In this document: positions 19,335 through 29,593 of the stretch, piece by piece
How positions within the stretch are numbered: the first letter of the stretch is position 1
Layout of the letters: each line of letters opens with the position of its first letter
NCBI GenBank assembly: GCA_023423935.1
Contig: JAFAEQ010000028.1
Coordinates: 1 to 55,575, forward strand
Length of the DNA stretch: 55,575 nt
Origin: Pseudomonadota bacterium
GTDB taxonomy: Bacteria; Pseudomonadota; Gammaproteobacteria; Steroidobacterales; Steroidobacteraceae
Direction of reading: 5' to 3'
Made by a program: the position numbers and the translations under genes
Notes under the pieces: generated by a model
The model's input: the letters and a program-made list of their open reading frames with translations, nothing else
What the model was told of the DNA's origin: nothing
The model's database searches: none

Positions 19335-19985
19335 ATGATCGAATCCGAACAGAAGCGTCCACTGATCCTCTTGGTCCACGGCCTGTGGATGTCGGGCTTC
19401 GAGCTTGGCGTGCTGAAGCATCGACTCGAATCCGACGGCCGATTCCGAGCGCTCGGGTTCTCGTACCCATCGGTCACCGGCACGATGGCCGATCATGTCA
19501 ACAGCCTGATCGAATTCGCGCGCACACAGAGCTGCGAGCAGATGCACTTCGTCGGGCACAGCCTGGGCGGGCTCATCGTTCTCAAGGCCTTGCAGCTCAC
19601 CGACGATCTACCGGACGGACGCGCCGTCCTGCTCGGCACCCCGGTGCAGGGATCACGGGCGGCGAAGGGCGTGGCGCGCCTGCTGCCGTTCGGAAAAACG
19701 ATTCTGGGCGCTGCCGTGAATGCGGAGATCATCGACTGCGAGCCGCGCCAATGGTCCGGTCGTCGCGACGTCGGCGTCATCGCGGGCTCCATGGGCTTGG
19801 GGTTGGGCCGACTGTTTGCCGATCTCGATACCGATCACGACGGTACCGTGCTCGTGGAAGAAACTCATCTGCCCGGCGCCAAAGACGAAGTCACCGTCTC
19901 GACATCGCACACGGGAATGCTCTTCTCGGCCGAGGTGGCAGAGCAGACGGTGCACTTCCTGGAGCACGGCAAGTTCAAGCGATGA
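19335..19985 (+). CDS. Alpha/beta hydrolase, esterase/lipase type
   Basis: About 216 residues with the alpha/beta-hydrolase pattern: LILLVHGLWMSGFELGV oxyanion region, nucleophile elbow GHSLGG, an acidic ADLDTDHDGTVLV loop and a late VSTSHTGML histidine. No signal peptide, so probably cytoplasmic. It resembles small PGAP1/lipase-like esterases that act on unknown acyl esters. The ATG at 19335 is preferred; a GTG at 19317 is in frame. It is divergent from the DUF1080 gene and convergent with mutS. Confidence 0.85.
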   Translation: MIESEQKRPLILLVHGLWMSGFELGVLKHRLESDGRFRALGFSYPSVTGTMADHVNSLIEFARTQSCEQMHFVGHSLGGLIVLKALQLTDDLPDGRAVLLGTPVQGSRAAKGVARLLPFGKTILGAAVNAEIIDCEPRQWSGRRDVGVIAGSMGLGLGRLFADLDTDHDGTVLVEETHLPGAKDEVTVSTSHTGMLFSAEVAEQTVHFLEHGKFKR

Positions 19986-20051
19986 GTCACGATCGAGCGG
20001 GGAAGAACGCGCGATCGTGAATAGCGGAAGTACGCTTCCCTAGCTTGCGCA

Positions 20052-22610
20052 TCAAGCCTTGGCGATCGTCTTCAGCCGATACAGCGCATCGAGTGCTTCG
20101 CGCGGAGTCATTGAGTCGGGATCGATTTCTCTGAGCGCCGTCAGCGCTGCGTGTTCTTCGTGCTCGGGTGAGAACTCCAGCAGCAGTTCCTGTTGAGGCG
20201 CAGCGGCCTGAGTGGCTGCGGAGCGACGCTCCAGTTCGTGCAGATATTTCCTTGCGGCAGAAATGACTTTTGGGGGCACGCCCGCGAGCGCAGCGACCTG
20301 CAACCCATAGCTCTGATTCGCGGGGCCTTCCTTGACCGTATGCAAAAAGATCAATCGGTCGCCATGCTCGGTCGCATCGAGATGCACGTTGGCGCAGCCC
20401 TCGAGGTCCTTACCGAGCGAAGTCAGTTCAAAGTAGTGGGTCGCGAACAATGTGAAGGCGCGGACATTTTTTGCGATGTGAGTGGCGCAGGCCCACGCGA
20501 GCGATAGTCCGTCATAAGTACTGGTGCCACGGCCGATCTCATCCATCAGGACCAGGCTGTGATCGGTCGCGTTATTGAGAATGTTCGCTGCCTCGGTCAT
20601 TTCGAGCATGAACGTCGATCGGCCACCGGCCAGATCATCCGAAGCGCCGATGCGTGTGAACACACGATCCACTGGACCGATGCACGCGGACGTCGCGGGA
20701 ACGTAGCTGCCGATGCGCGCAAGAATGACGATGAGCGCCGTCTGACGCATGAACGTGGATTTGCCGCCCATGTTCGGACCGGTAATCACGAGCATGCGAC
20801 GCTCGTCGGTGAGCTTCAGATCGTTCGGCACGAACGGCTGATCGATGAAGCGCTCGACGACCGGATGACGGCCCTCGACGATTTCGATGACGGGATCGTC
20901 GGTAAGCGTGGGTGCGGCGTAGCGCAAGGCGAGTGCGCGCTCGGCAAAATTCGACAGCACATCGAGCGCCGCCAGTGCCGCAGCTGTCGCCTGGAGATCC
21001 GCAAGTCGCGCGATGAGCTGATCCAGTAATTCATCGTAGAGCTGCTTCTCGCGCGCGAGGGCGCGATCGCGCGCACCGAGCACCTTGTCCTCGAACTCCT
21101 TGAGCTCCGGCGTGATGTAGCGTTCGGCGTTCTTCACTGTCTGACGACGGTGATAGTCCGGAGGCACTTTGTCGGCAAGGTTGCGGCTGAGCTCGATGTA
21201 GTAGCCCTGCACCCGGTTGTAGCCGAGCCGGAGATTCGCGATGCCGGTACGCTCGCGCTCGCGCGCCTCGAGATCGATCAGATATTGATCCGAGTGTTCG
21301 CTGATGAGCTTCAGCTCATCCAACTCCGCGTCGTAACCAGCAGCGATCACGCCACCGTCGCGGAGGATCGGCGGAGGTGCCTCGACGATTGCGCGCGCGA
21401 GTAGCGCGTGAAGATCCGGATAAGTGCCGGCCTGTGCGGCCAGGTCCCGCAGCAAAGGCGCTTCCTGCGCGGCAACGAGTTGCTGCAGTTCAGGCAGCTG
21501 TGCGAGTGCATCGCGCAGCTGTGCCAGATCGCGCGGCCGCGCACTCTTGAGCGCCACGCGCGCGAGACCACGTTCGATATCTCCGACTCGCGCCAGAAGA
21601 TCATGGATGGATCGATACAGGCCCTGATCGATGAGTGCGCTGACGGCATTCAGACGCAGCTCGACCGCATGTCGATCGCGTAATGGACGATGCAGCCAGC
21701 GTCGCAGTTCGCGGCCTCCCATGGCCGTTGCCGTTTGATCCAGAACTGCAGCGACCGTGCACTCGGGTCGATCGGCAAGACTGATATCTAGCTCGAGATT
21801 GCGACGCGTCGCGGCGTCGAGCAGTACGGCATCCGTGCGCTCTTCGGTCTTGAGACCGCGCAGGTGCGGCAGCGCAGCCTTCTGCGTGTCGCGCACGTAT
21901 TGAAGCAGGCAGCCGGCCGCGCGAATCGCATAGGTGTAGTGAGCGCAGCCAAACCCTGCGAGATCGCGCGTCGCAAACTGCTCGCACAAAGCGCGTGTGC
22001 AGCTGTCCAGATCGAAGTGCCAGATCGGACGTTCGCGTGTCTGCACGTTCGCGAACGATCGCTTGTCCTGCTCGGACGTCAGTAACTCCGCAGGTCGTAA
22101 CCGTTCGAGCTCGCTGCTGAGCGCCTCGTCGCCTTCGCCTTCGAGCACATTGAAGCGTCCGCTCGACAGCTCGAGCCAGGCGAGTCCGAACTTGCCGTTC
22201 TCGCAATAGAGCGCTGCAAGCAGCGTGTCGCGTCGCGCGTCGAGGAACGCATCGTCAGTGACCGTGCCCGGCGTAACCACTCGCACGACCTGACGCTCGA
22301 CGGGTCCCTTGGACTTTGCGGGATCCCCGATCTGCTCGCAGATCGCCACCGACTCGCCTCGCCGCACGAGGCGCGCGAGATAACTCTCAGCGCTGTGATA
22401 CGGCACCCCCGCCATCGGTATCGGCTGCCCCGCTGACTGCCCGCGCGCCGTGAGCGTAATGTCCAACAACCGCGCCGCCCGCTTCGCATCATCGAAGAAC
22501 AGCTCATAAAAATCGCCCATGCGATAGAAAAGCAGCACATCGGGGTACTGCGCTTTGAGGCGCAGGTACTGCTGCATGACGGGCGTATGAGTTTCGAGGG
22601 CGGCGGACAT
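20052..22610 (-). CDS. mutS: DNA mismatch repair protein MutS
   Basis: Mismatch-recognition ATPase of about 852 residues. The N-terminal mismatch-binding domain contains the FYRMGDFYELF motif with the Phe and Glu that contact the mispair. The ATPase domain has Walker A GPNMGGKSTFMRQ, LMDEIGRGTSTYDG (Walker B and signature) and the helix-turn-helix dimer interface near PPKVISAARKYLHELE. The start MSAALETHTPVMQQY at 22610 matches the family. Lying next to pncC-recA as in other gammaproteobacteria, but separated by an inserted CotH gene. Confidence 0.97.
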   Translation of the reverse strand: MSAALETHTPVMQQYLRLKAQYPDVLLFYRMGDFYELFFDDAKRAARLLDITLTARGQSAGQPIPMAGVPYHSAESYLARLVRRGESVAICEQIGDPAKSKGPVERQVVRVVTPGTVTDDAFLDARRDTLLAALYCENGKFGLAWLELSSGRFNVLEGEGDEALSSELERLRPAELLTSEQDKRSFANVQTRERPIWHFDLDSCTRALCEQFATRDLAGFGCAHYTYAIRAAGCLLQYVRDTQKAALPHLRGLKTEERTDAVLLDAATRRNLELDISLADRPECTVAAVLDQTATAMGGRELRRWLHRPLRDRHAVELRLNAVSALIDQGLYRSIHDLLARVGDIERGLARVALKSARPRDLAQLRDALAQLPELQQLVAAQEAPLLRDLAAQAGTYPDLHALLARAIVEAPPPILRDGGVIAAGYDAELDELKLISEHSDQYLIDLEARERERTGIANLRLGYNRVQGYYIELSRNLADKVPPDYHRRQTVKNAERYITPELKEFEDKVLGARDRALAREKQLYDELLDQLIARLADLQATAAALAALDVLSNFAERALALRYAAPTLTDDPVIEIVEGRHPVVERFIDQPFVPNDLKLTDERRMLVITGPNMGGKSTFMRQTALIVILARIGSYVPATSACIGPVDRVFTRIGASDDLAGGRSTFMLEMTEAANILNNATDHSLVLMDEIGRGTSTYDGLSLAWACATHIAKNVRAFTLFATHYFELTSLGKDLEGCANVHLDATEHGDRLIFLHTVKEGPANQSYGLQVAALAGVPPKVISAARKYLHELERRSAATQAAAPQQELLLEFSPEHEEHAALTALREIDPDSMTPREALDALYRLKTIAKA

Positions 22611-22773
22611 CGGAGCGCATGGGTAAGGGGCGGGGCGCAGAAGATACACAATGAGAGCCCCGGGCTACAGCCGAGGACCTCTTTGGTGTGCGCTCTGCGC
22701 TCCGAGATCACTCCCGGAGCGCCTCCCTATCCTTCAACGCGCCACAGCTCGGCGGCCGCTGAGCCGACCTTAC

Positions 22774-25700
22774 TCAGGGATTGATCTGAGCGTCCATCCA
22801 GGCAATGCGCGTCTGCAGCCACTCGCGGAGATACTGCACTTCGCCTTCGTACGAGCCTGTCACGACGGCATTAGGCCAGACCCATTCATCCAGAATCGGC
22901 CAGCGCTGGAAGTTGTTGGATGCACTTTGCGTAAGCGATGCCGCGGAGTCTTCTATGTAGTCGAGGATGGTGTCGATCTGCTCCGCCTTCAACTCGGTCC
23001 ATCGTGCCTTCAGTCTCGCTTGAAACGCGGGGTCGTCGAATAGGCGCCCGAACCACGGGCTATGGCGAATCCACCAACCTGTGGGATCGTCGTTGCCATT
23101 GTAGTTCACGTTGCCGGCCCCGATGTCAAAGTCCCAAAGGGGGCCCATGAAGAGCTTGTCGTCGCGCTGTTTGTACATCCAGCAACTGCTGAAGAAGATT
23201 GCGTCGTTGTTCTTCATGATCTCATTCACGAGATACCAGTTGATGAACGAATCAACGTCGATGTAGGCCGCGTAACCGACGGACGGATCCGCGAAATCTG
23301 GCGAATAGATCGCGTCCTCGGCCTGCTGCACATAATTTTGGATAAAGGTGAACTGCTCGGTGACCGGCGCTTCGGGCGTGTCGAGGACAAACGGGACGTT
23401 CCGGTCAGTAACGAAAAATACTTCGCCGTCGAGTCGAGTATCCACTTCCAACAGATAGCCTCCGGTCACCTCGCTGGGCGAAACGTCGTCCTCTTCGAGT
23501 TCCGGAATTGCTACGCGATCCTTGCCGACCTTGACGCCCTCGCCGAGCTGATACGTTCCCAGGTATTCATCGTTGATGAATAGCTCGACGAACCGCATTC
23601 GCGGCGACCAGGCGAGGCCGACACGGTTTCCAAGCTCGAACGCAACCCGGTTGCGCAGCAAGGTCTTGTCCGCGTAATTGGCAAGCAAGACCCAGTCCTT
23701 GTCGGCCGGCATCCCAAGAAGAGAAGCCTTGGAGTCCAGTTTGAGCTTGTACGGTTTCTTGGGCATGCCCCAGGTGCTGTTGCCTCGACCGCGGACTCTT
23801 AGGGGGGCGGTTGCGGCTGTCTCTCCCGTGCCGTTTGGATCGATCGTCAGAGTGGCTCTGACGTACTCTTCCTTGCTGACGACCGGGACCTCATTCTCGG
23901 TCACGATTCGCACGATCGGCAGGTCGGTAGAGGTCGGAATGAACTCCGACGCACTGCGTTGAAACTCGTAGATCGCGACGCTGCGCTCGCCAGCGATGCC
24001 GGTAACAATGACCCTGAGTTCTATGCGAGCGGGTTGGAGGCCGTTGCATCGGGCGGGGATCGTGATGGTTCCTGTTGCTGTCGGAGGCGCAAGCGGTGGG
24101 GCCGTCGTGACGCAGTCCGGGGCCGTCTTGCCTTGATCTCCGCTGGTGAAAGTCCGCGCCTCTATTTGCACGTTCTCGATCGCGAACGTATCGGGAATAG
24201 TCCAGTCCACCTGGAGCGGTTCACCGAGTCGCGCATGGGACAAAGAGGTGCCGTCGAGATTTGTGATCGAAACGGCTTCGGTGGTGTAGCCCGGCTGTAC
24301 CGTATGGCGTCCCTTTTCGCCGGCAGACGAGGTGAGATGGAATTCGTAATCCAGCGAATCGATCCCGCTTGCCGAGGCGGCGATCCGCGCCAGGAATCGC
24401 TCACGCTCGATGGTCAGTACGCTGTCCGGGAGGGGTTCGAGTTGCAATGCCGCCGCGCTCCTTGGCAGCAGTGCCAAGCCATCCGAAGTTGTGCCTGGCC
24501 CGTGGACAACCGCTTCTAACAGGCGTCCGGCGGGTGCGAGGGCGGACGCTGAAACTGCAATGAATGTCCCTTGCGCTGCTGCAGCACCCTGCATGTTGCG
24601 GAGTTCAGTGCTGATGCTGAGACGGGCGAGTCTTTGGTTGCCTTCCGCGCGCCAGTCATCGCTTTCGTCTTTGCTGAACCAGAGTCGCCGCTCGGTCGTC
24701 TGCGCTGCCCCATCAGTTGCGGAGGTGCAGCGCATGAGCACCTCGAGCACCAGTGGCGCAACGGTCCGATCGCTCAACTGAGAGAGCCTGCACTGAGCGC
24801 TTTTTCCGCGTTCAGAGGTGGCGAGCGCTGCGGCGTAGGTGGCTCGATCCAGTCCGTCGTGGAGAAAGTTCGCGCGGAGAAAAGGAAGCAGATCATCCGC
24901 CGTCAGTCCGATGTGACGTTCGCGGATGGTTTCGCCGAGCTTAGTTACCTGTTCGCTGATGAATTGCAGTGCAGTCTGCTCCTCGCTGGAGAGCGGAACG
25001 AAGGTGCTGAAGACTGCGCCACTCGTACCTTCTGAGCTTTCAATCAGAGAGGTGGCCACTACGCGGGCCTGACTCGTGTCATGGGTCAGGGTGATGTGAT
25101 GGACGATTCCTTCTTCGCTGAGGGTGGCCTTTTCCGGGCCACTTATCGTGAGCAGGTCCAGGATGCGATCCGCGCCGGTACCGTCGGCGACAAACGGGGT
25201 GGATATCGGGCTGAAACTGTTGCTGTCGATGCCGGCGCGCTCTAACCAGATCGCCAGCGGCGATTTCAGGACATTCCCGATGAGAGTCACGGAGACGGGT
25301 GCAGGCCATGAATCCCGGTCGCTCTCGAAGCCTGCGTCGATGCTTCGTTCATTGAGCGTGAACCAGGAGCGAACGATGAGGTCCGTGAGCGGCGTAGCGT
25401 TGATGACGCCGCCAGCCTCTGTCGTATCGCTTGCGCTGTAAATGATTGTTTCTTGATCGGCAGACGTCACCCGCAGCATGAAGGGAGGCGACATCATCGT
25501 TGTTGTCACCGAGAACGTTCCATCGGCGGCCGTTCTGGTGCTGGCGGTCTTGCCTGATATGTCTTTCAGGACCACCTGCGCGTCTGCGAGCGCAGCGCCG
25601 ACCGCGGCGGTCCCCGAGATCGTTGAGCGAGGAGCTACGATAAGTTCTACTGGCGCGCTTCTGATTCCGTGCGCGACTGCAGTGATCGCCGCGTTCCCGG

Positions 25701-26025
25701 GCGACACTCCTGTGGCAATTCCAGTGGAAGGGTTGATTGACAAGACGTCCGCGTCGCTCGATTCCCATGCGAATGAGATTCCGCTCAGCGGATCCCCGGC
25801 TTTGTTCAGAGCCGAGGCGCTCAACTGCACAGTCATTTCTTGACCGAGGCGCTCAGTCGGCGATGACACGAGGATGCTTGCGACGGCCCCACCGTCCCGA
25901 CCGTCGGCGGGATGCTTTCGTTCCGAGGGCGCATCGTGACCACTGCAGGCCTGCAGAAGCAGCAGCAAGCCAGTCAGGAAAAACTTCAGTCGCGATGTGA
26001 GTGCGAATCGGTGACTTTCATTCAT
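22774..26025 (-). CDS. CotH kinase family lipoprotein with bacterial Ig-like domain
   Basis: Large surface protein of about 1083 residues. A lipoprotein signal (LKFFLTGLLLLLQACSG, Cys about residue 27) precedes a Big2-type Ig domain (PTERLGQEMTVQLSASALN ... GIATGVSPGNAAITAVAHG, about 50-130), a carboxypeptidase-regulatory-like domain (ISGTAAVGAALADAQVVLKD), a long middle region without clear homology, and a C-terminal CotH domain from about residue 720. The CotH part shows RGRGNSTWGMPKKPYKLKL and WVLLANYADKTLLRNRVAF, the atypical-kinase signature of spore-coat CotH, and DFDIGAGNVN. CotH proteins phosphorylate secreted proteins. It separates mutS from pncC, breaking the usual order, so it is probably acquired. 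Confidence 0.9.
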   Translation of the reverse strand: MNESHRFALTSRLKFFLTGLLLLLQACSGHDAPSERKHPADGRDGGAVASILVSSPTERLGQEMTVQLSASALNKAGDPLSGISFAWESSDADVLSINPSTGIATGVSPGNAAITAVAHGIRSAPVELIVAPRSTISGTAAVGAALADAQVVLKDISGKTASTRTAADGTFSVTTTMMSPPFMLRVTSADQETIIYSASDTTEAGGVINATPLTDLIVRSWFTLNERSIDAGFESDRDSWPAPVSVTLIGNVLKSPLAIWLERAGIDSNSFSPISTPFVADGTGADRILDLLTISGPEKATLSEEGIVHHITLTHDTSQARVVATSLIESSEGTSGAVFSTFVPLSSEEQTALQFISEQVTKLGETIRERHIGLTADDLLPFLRANFLHDGLDRATYAAALATSERGKSAQCRLSQLSDRTVAPLVLEVLMRCTSATDGAAQTTERRLWFSKDESDDWRAEGNQRLARLSISTELRNMQGAAAAQGTFIAVSASALAPAGRLLEAVVHGPGTTSDGLALLPRSAAALQLEPLPDSVLTIERERFLARIAASASGIDSLDYEFHLTSSAGEKGRHTVQPGYTTEAVSITNLDGTSLSHARLGEPLQVDWTIPDTFAIENVQIEARTFTSGDQGKTAPDCVTTAPPLAPPTATGTITIPARCNGLQPARIELRVIVTGIAGERSVAIYEFQRSASEFIPTSTDLPIVRIVTENEVPVVSKEEYVRATLTIDPNGTGETAATAPLRVRGRGNSTWGMPKKPYKLKLDSKASLLGMPADKDWVLLANYADKTLLRNRVAFELGNRVGLAWSPRMRFVELFINDEYLGTYQLGEGVKVGKDRVAIPELEEDDVSPSEVTGGYLLEVDTRLDGEVFFVTDRNVPFVLDTPEAPVTEQFTFIQNYVQQAEDAIYSPDFADPSVGYAAYIDVDSFINWYLVNEIMKNNDAIFFSSCWMYKQRDDKLFMGPLWDFDIGAGNVNYNGNDDPTGWWIRHSPWFGRLFDDPAFQARLKARWTELKAEQIDTILDYIEDSAASLTQSASNNFQRWPILDEWVWPNAVVTGSYEGEVQYLREWLQTRIAWMDAQINP

Positions 26026-26645
26026 TCCCTTGCTCTTGTTTGTTGTTGGCGAACCAGTTCCTCCAGAGCCGTCTGGCTCCGGGCGGTGAGCCTTCTGAGT
26101 GTTCAACCGGGCGCTCCGCCGCTTCAGACGCTGCTGCCTCGCGCGACTGAGCTGCGTCAGCTCGCCTGGTGGTCGCCAGGCGGACGGTTGACATGTTCAG
26201 GGCCTGCGACTTTTTGTCCGATTGAGTCCGTACCCGCTTGTCCGTGAATCGCAAGTCTGCGTCCACGGAGTGTTCTAATTTGGAGCACGCTTGAATTAAG
26301 CGTGCCGCCCGTATTCTAGGTAACAACTGTGGAGACTACATCAGCTGGCCCTTCGGGGGAGAGTGTAATTCAACGGCCTCCCGCACAGATTTACTCGGGA
26401 GGTGTCGATTGCATACAAGGCTCGCGTGCCGGTCAGTCGAGTTCGTCGTGCCGGGGGGGTTATGTAGTTGAGATGTCAACTAGGAAGGCGAGATGTCGAG
26501 TTCATCTTGAATTGCTTATCGGTGAAGGGTTAATGAGGTTCTGGTATCGGAGCAATCCGCCAGTGTTTTCGCCGATGCCCAGCTTGACGCAGGCGCGGAT
26601 CAGAACTAATGAATCGATCGGTCACGAATCATCAGTGGTGAAGTC
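26026..26645. other. Noncoding gap between CotH gene and pncC
   Basis: About 620 bases without a gene I can support; open frames here overlap pncC in another frame or show no family features. It is more AT-rich than its surroundings. A perfect 8-bp hairpin (gcacgctt-gaatt-aagcgtgc) lies at 26285-26305. It must contain the promoters of the CotH gene and of pncC. Confidence 0.5.
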
Positions 26646-27149
26646 ATGTCCGGTATCTCGGATGCAGAACTGCAACAGCTTGCGATCAAGGTCGGGGCTC
26701 ATTTGCTGGATGGCGAGCGCCGGGTGGTCACGGCGGAATCGTGTACCGGCGGCTGGATTGGCAAGGTGCTCACCGACGTGCCCGGTAGTTCTGCCTGGTA
26801 TCTCGGTGGTGCAGTCGTCTACAGCAATACTTTGAAGCAATCGCTGCTGGGCGTGCTGCCCTCGACTCTCGCGCAGCATGGTGCGGTCAGCGAGCATGCG
26901 GCGCGCGAGATGGCTATAGGCGCGCTCGAGACGCTGGGTGGGCAAGTGTCCGTCGCAGTGACCGGGATTGCCGGGCCCGAAGGCGGGCAGCCGGGAAAGC
27001 CGGTGGGTACGGTATGGTTTGGGTGGGCCTGGCGTATCGAGGGTGAGATAGAGACGCGCGTTGCACTCGAGAATTTTGCGGGCGATCGCGAATCGATTCG
27101 ACGTCAAAGCGTCGCTCGAGCGCTGCGTGAAGTTCTGACGGTGGCGTAG
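26646..27149 (+). CDS. pncC: Nicotinamide-nucleotide amidohydrolase PncC (CinA C-terminal family)
   Basis: 167-residue stand-alone CinA C-terminal domain enzyme that deamidates NMN to nicotinic acid mononucleotide in the pyridine nucleotide salvage cycle. Family motifs: VVTAESCTGGWIGKVLTDV (catalytic Ser/Cys region), SAWYLGGAVVYSN, and VAVTGIAGPEGG. It begins the pncC-thpR-recA-recX-alaS-csrA run; the gap to thpR is only 5 bases. Confidence 0.95.
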   Translation: MSGISDAELQQLAIKVGAHLLDGERRVVTAESCTGGWIGKVLTDVPGSSAWYLGGAVVYSNTLKQSLLGVLPSTLAQHGAVSEHAAREMAIGALETLGGQVSVAVTGIAGPEGGQPGKPVGTVWFGWAWRIEGEIETRVALENFAGDRESIRRQSVARALREVLTVA

Positions 27150-27154
27150 GGGCG

Positions 27155-27694
27155 ATGCAGTCTGCCGTTGCGCGCTATCGACTTTTCTTTGCGCTCTGGC
27201 CATCGGACGAGATGCGTGCTCAGATCGAGCAAGGGACGCGTGAGCTGGTCAGAGGAGCCGGAGGCCGTCCCATCCCGGGGGTTAATCTGCACGTCACCCT
27301 CTCGTTCCTCGGGGCGGTGCCTATCACGGCAATAGAAGGGATCGTCGCGGCGGCTGCCCATGTCAGGGCGCCAGCGTTCACGCTCGAGTTCGATCGCGCC
27401 GAGATCTGGTCGCGGGCTCGGGTGCTGGTCCTGACCGCAAGTCGCACGCCGGATGCATTGATGACGCTTGTGGAAGGCTTGCAGATCAGTTCCTTGCAAT
27501 CGAATGCAGCGGCACAGCATCAGGAATACCGTGCCCACATCACTTTGGCGCGGGATGTCGAGCGGCGTGCGGGCGTCGAACTTCCTCCTGCGCCGCGCCT
27601 CTTCTGGACTGCCCGCGACTTCGCCCTCGTCGTTTCGAAGCCAGGCACGAACGGGTCCATCTACAGTGTCCTGCACCGGTGGGTGCTTGCCTGA
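27155..27694 (+). CDS. thpR: RNA 2',3'-cyclic phosphodiesterase
   Basis: 179-residue member of the 2H phosphoesterase superfamily, which hydrolyses 2',3'-cyclic phosphates at RNA ends. Both catalytic HxTx motifs are visible: LHVTLSFLG near residue 46 and AHITLARDV near residue 128. N-terminus RYRLFFALWPSDEMR is typical of the LigT/ThpR branch. It directly follows pncC and ends 16 bases before the recA LexA box. Confidence 0.93.
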   Translation: MQSAVARYRLFFALWPSDEMRAQIEQGTRELVRGAGGRPIPGVNLHVTLSFLGAVPITAIEGIVAAAAHVRAPAFTLEFDRAEIWSRARVLVLTASRTPDALMTLVEGLQISSLQSNAAAQHQEYRAHITLARDVERRAGVELPPAPRLFWTARDFALVVSKPGTNGSIYSVLHRWVLA

Positions 27695-27709
27695 AGGACC
27701 TGGATGGAT

Positions 27710-27729
27710 TACTGTACAAATACACAGTT
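27710..27729. promoter_or_regulatory. LexA (SOS) box upstream of recA
   Basis: tactgtacaaatacacagtt: CTG-N10-CAG with TACTGT left half, matching the gammaproteobacterial SOS consensus at its key positions. It lies 118-137 bases before the recA start and just after the thpR stop, so recA has its own LexA-regulated promoter. Confidence 0.88.
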
Positions 27730-27846
27730 TATGACGATTGCAATAGCGCGTCGTCGTGGAATGATGCGGGCCACTTGCCGGCAGTGACTGCCCCTTGGCG
27801 CCTGCATCATCATCGACACACTCATCGACACATCGGGACGCATCAG

Positions 27847-28872
<1,026 letters not shown>

Positions 28873-28997
28873 TGAAGCAGGGCAGAGGGTGCGCGGATGC
28901 CCTTCAATGCCTCGTTCATTGTGAAAGTGAGTTCTCTTCGCTCCCGAGGTAAGGCGTCCGTCATGCCTCGGGTCCGTGGTTTCAGAAGCGTCGTGCC

Positions 28998-29576
28998 GTG
29001 AGTGCGCGCTGGAATCGCGGTCGGTCCCGGTTCTCGGGCGTCAAGGCGTCGGAGGATGCCGAGAGTTCCGGCGAGTTCTCGGATCCTGTCGCGGACGAGC
29101 AAGCGGAGCGGAAGGCGGTCGAAGTGACCGCTGTGCGGCTGCTCGCGCGTCGCGAGCATTCGGTCGAGGAACTCCGACGCAAACTCTTCGCGCGCGGATA
29201 TTCCGAGCCTTCAGTTGAAACGGTGCTTGCAAAGCTCGAGGCCAAGCGCCTGGTCAGCGACGATCGGTTCGTCGCGAGCTTCATTCATCATCACGCTCAG
29301 CGCGGGCAGGGTCCTGTCCGCATCCGTGCGGAACTTCGCCAGCAAGGGATCGAGGCATCGGCGATCGACGTGGCACTGGACGCCGCCGACGTCGACTGGG
29401 TGGCGCAGGCCCGTCAGGTCCACCGGCGCAAATTCGGCGCATCTGCGCTCCGTTCGGCCCCGGAACGTGCAAAGCAGGCGCGGTTCCTTCAATATCGCGG
29501 CTTCAGCTCAGACCAGATCCGCGCTGTCCTGAAATCGGACACGGATGCCGGGCTGGATCTTGATCCGGACGCCTAG
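28998..29576 (+). CDS. recX: Recombination regulatory protein RecX
   Basis: 192-residue inhibitor of RecA filament growth. Three RecX three-helix repeats are visible: AVRLLARREHSVEELRRKL, then FVASFIHHHAQRGQGPVRI, and KQARFLQYRGFSSDQIRAV at the end. Starts with GTG at 28998. It lies 125 bases after recA; the gap contains cccgagg...cctcggg (28943-28982), a possible attenuating stem that would lower recX relative to recA, as known in E. coli. Confidence 0.93.
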   Translation: MSARWNRGRSRFSGVKASEDAESSGEFSDPVADEQAERKAVEVTAVRLLARREHSVEELRRKLFARGYSEPSVETVLAKLEAKRLVSDDRFVASFIHHHAQRGQGPVRIRAELRQQGIEASAIDVALDAADVDWVAQARQVHRRKFGASALRSAPERAKQARFLQYRGFSSDQIRAVLKSDTDAGLDLDPDA

Positions 29577-29593
29577 ACAGCCACATTCTCCGT

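Noticed and set aside
26018..26835. Open frames in the gap before pncC
   Set aside because: No ribosome-binding site or family likeness, and the plus-strand frame overlaps pncC out of frame.
28943..28982. Definite terminator between recA and recX
   Set aside because: The stem is only 7 bp with a long loop and no T-run; kept only as a possible attenuator in the recX entry.
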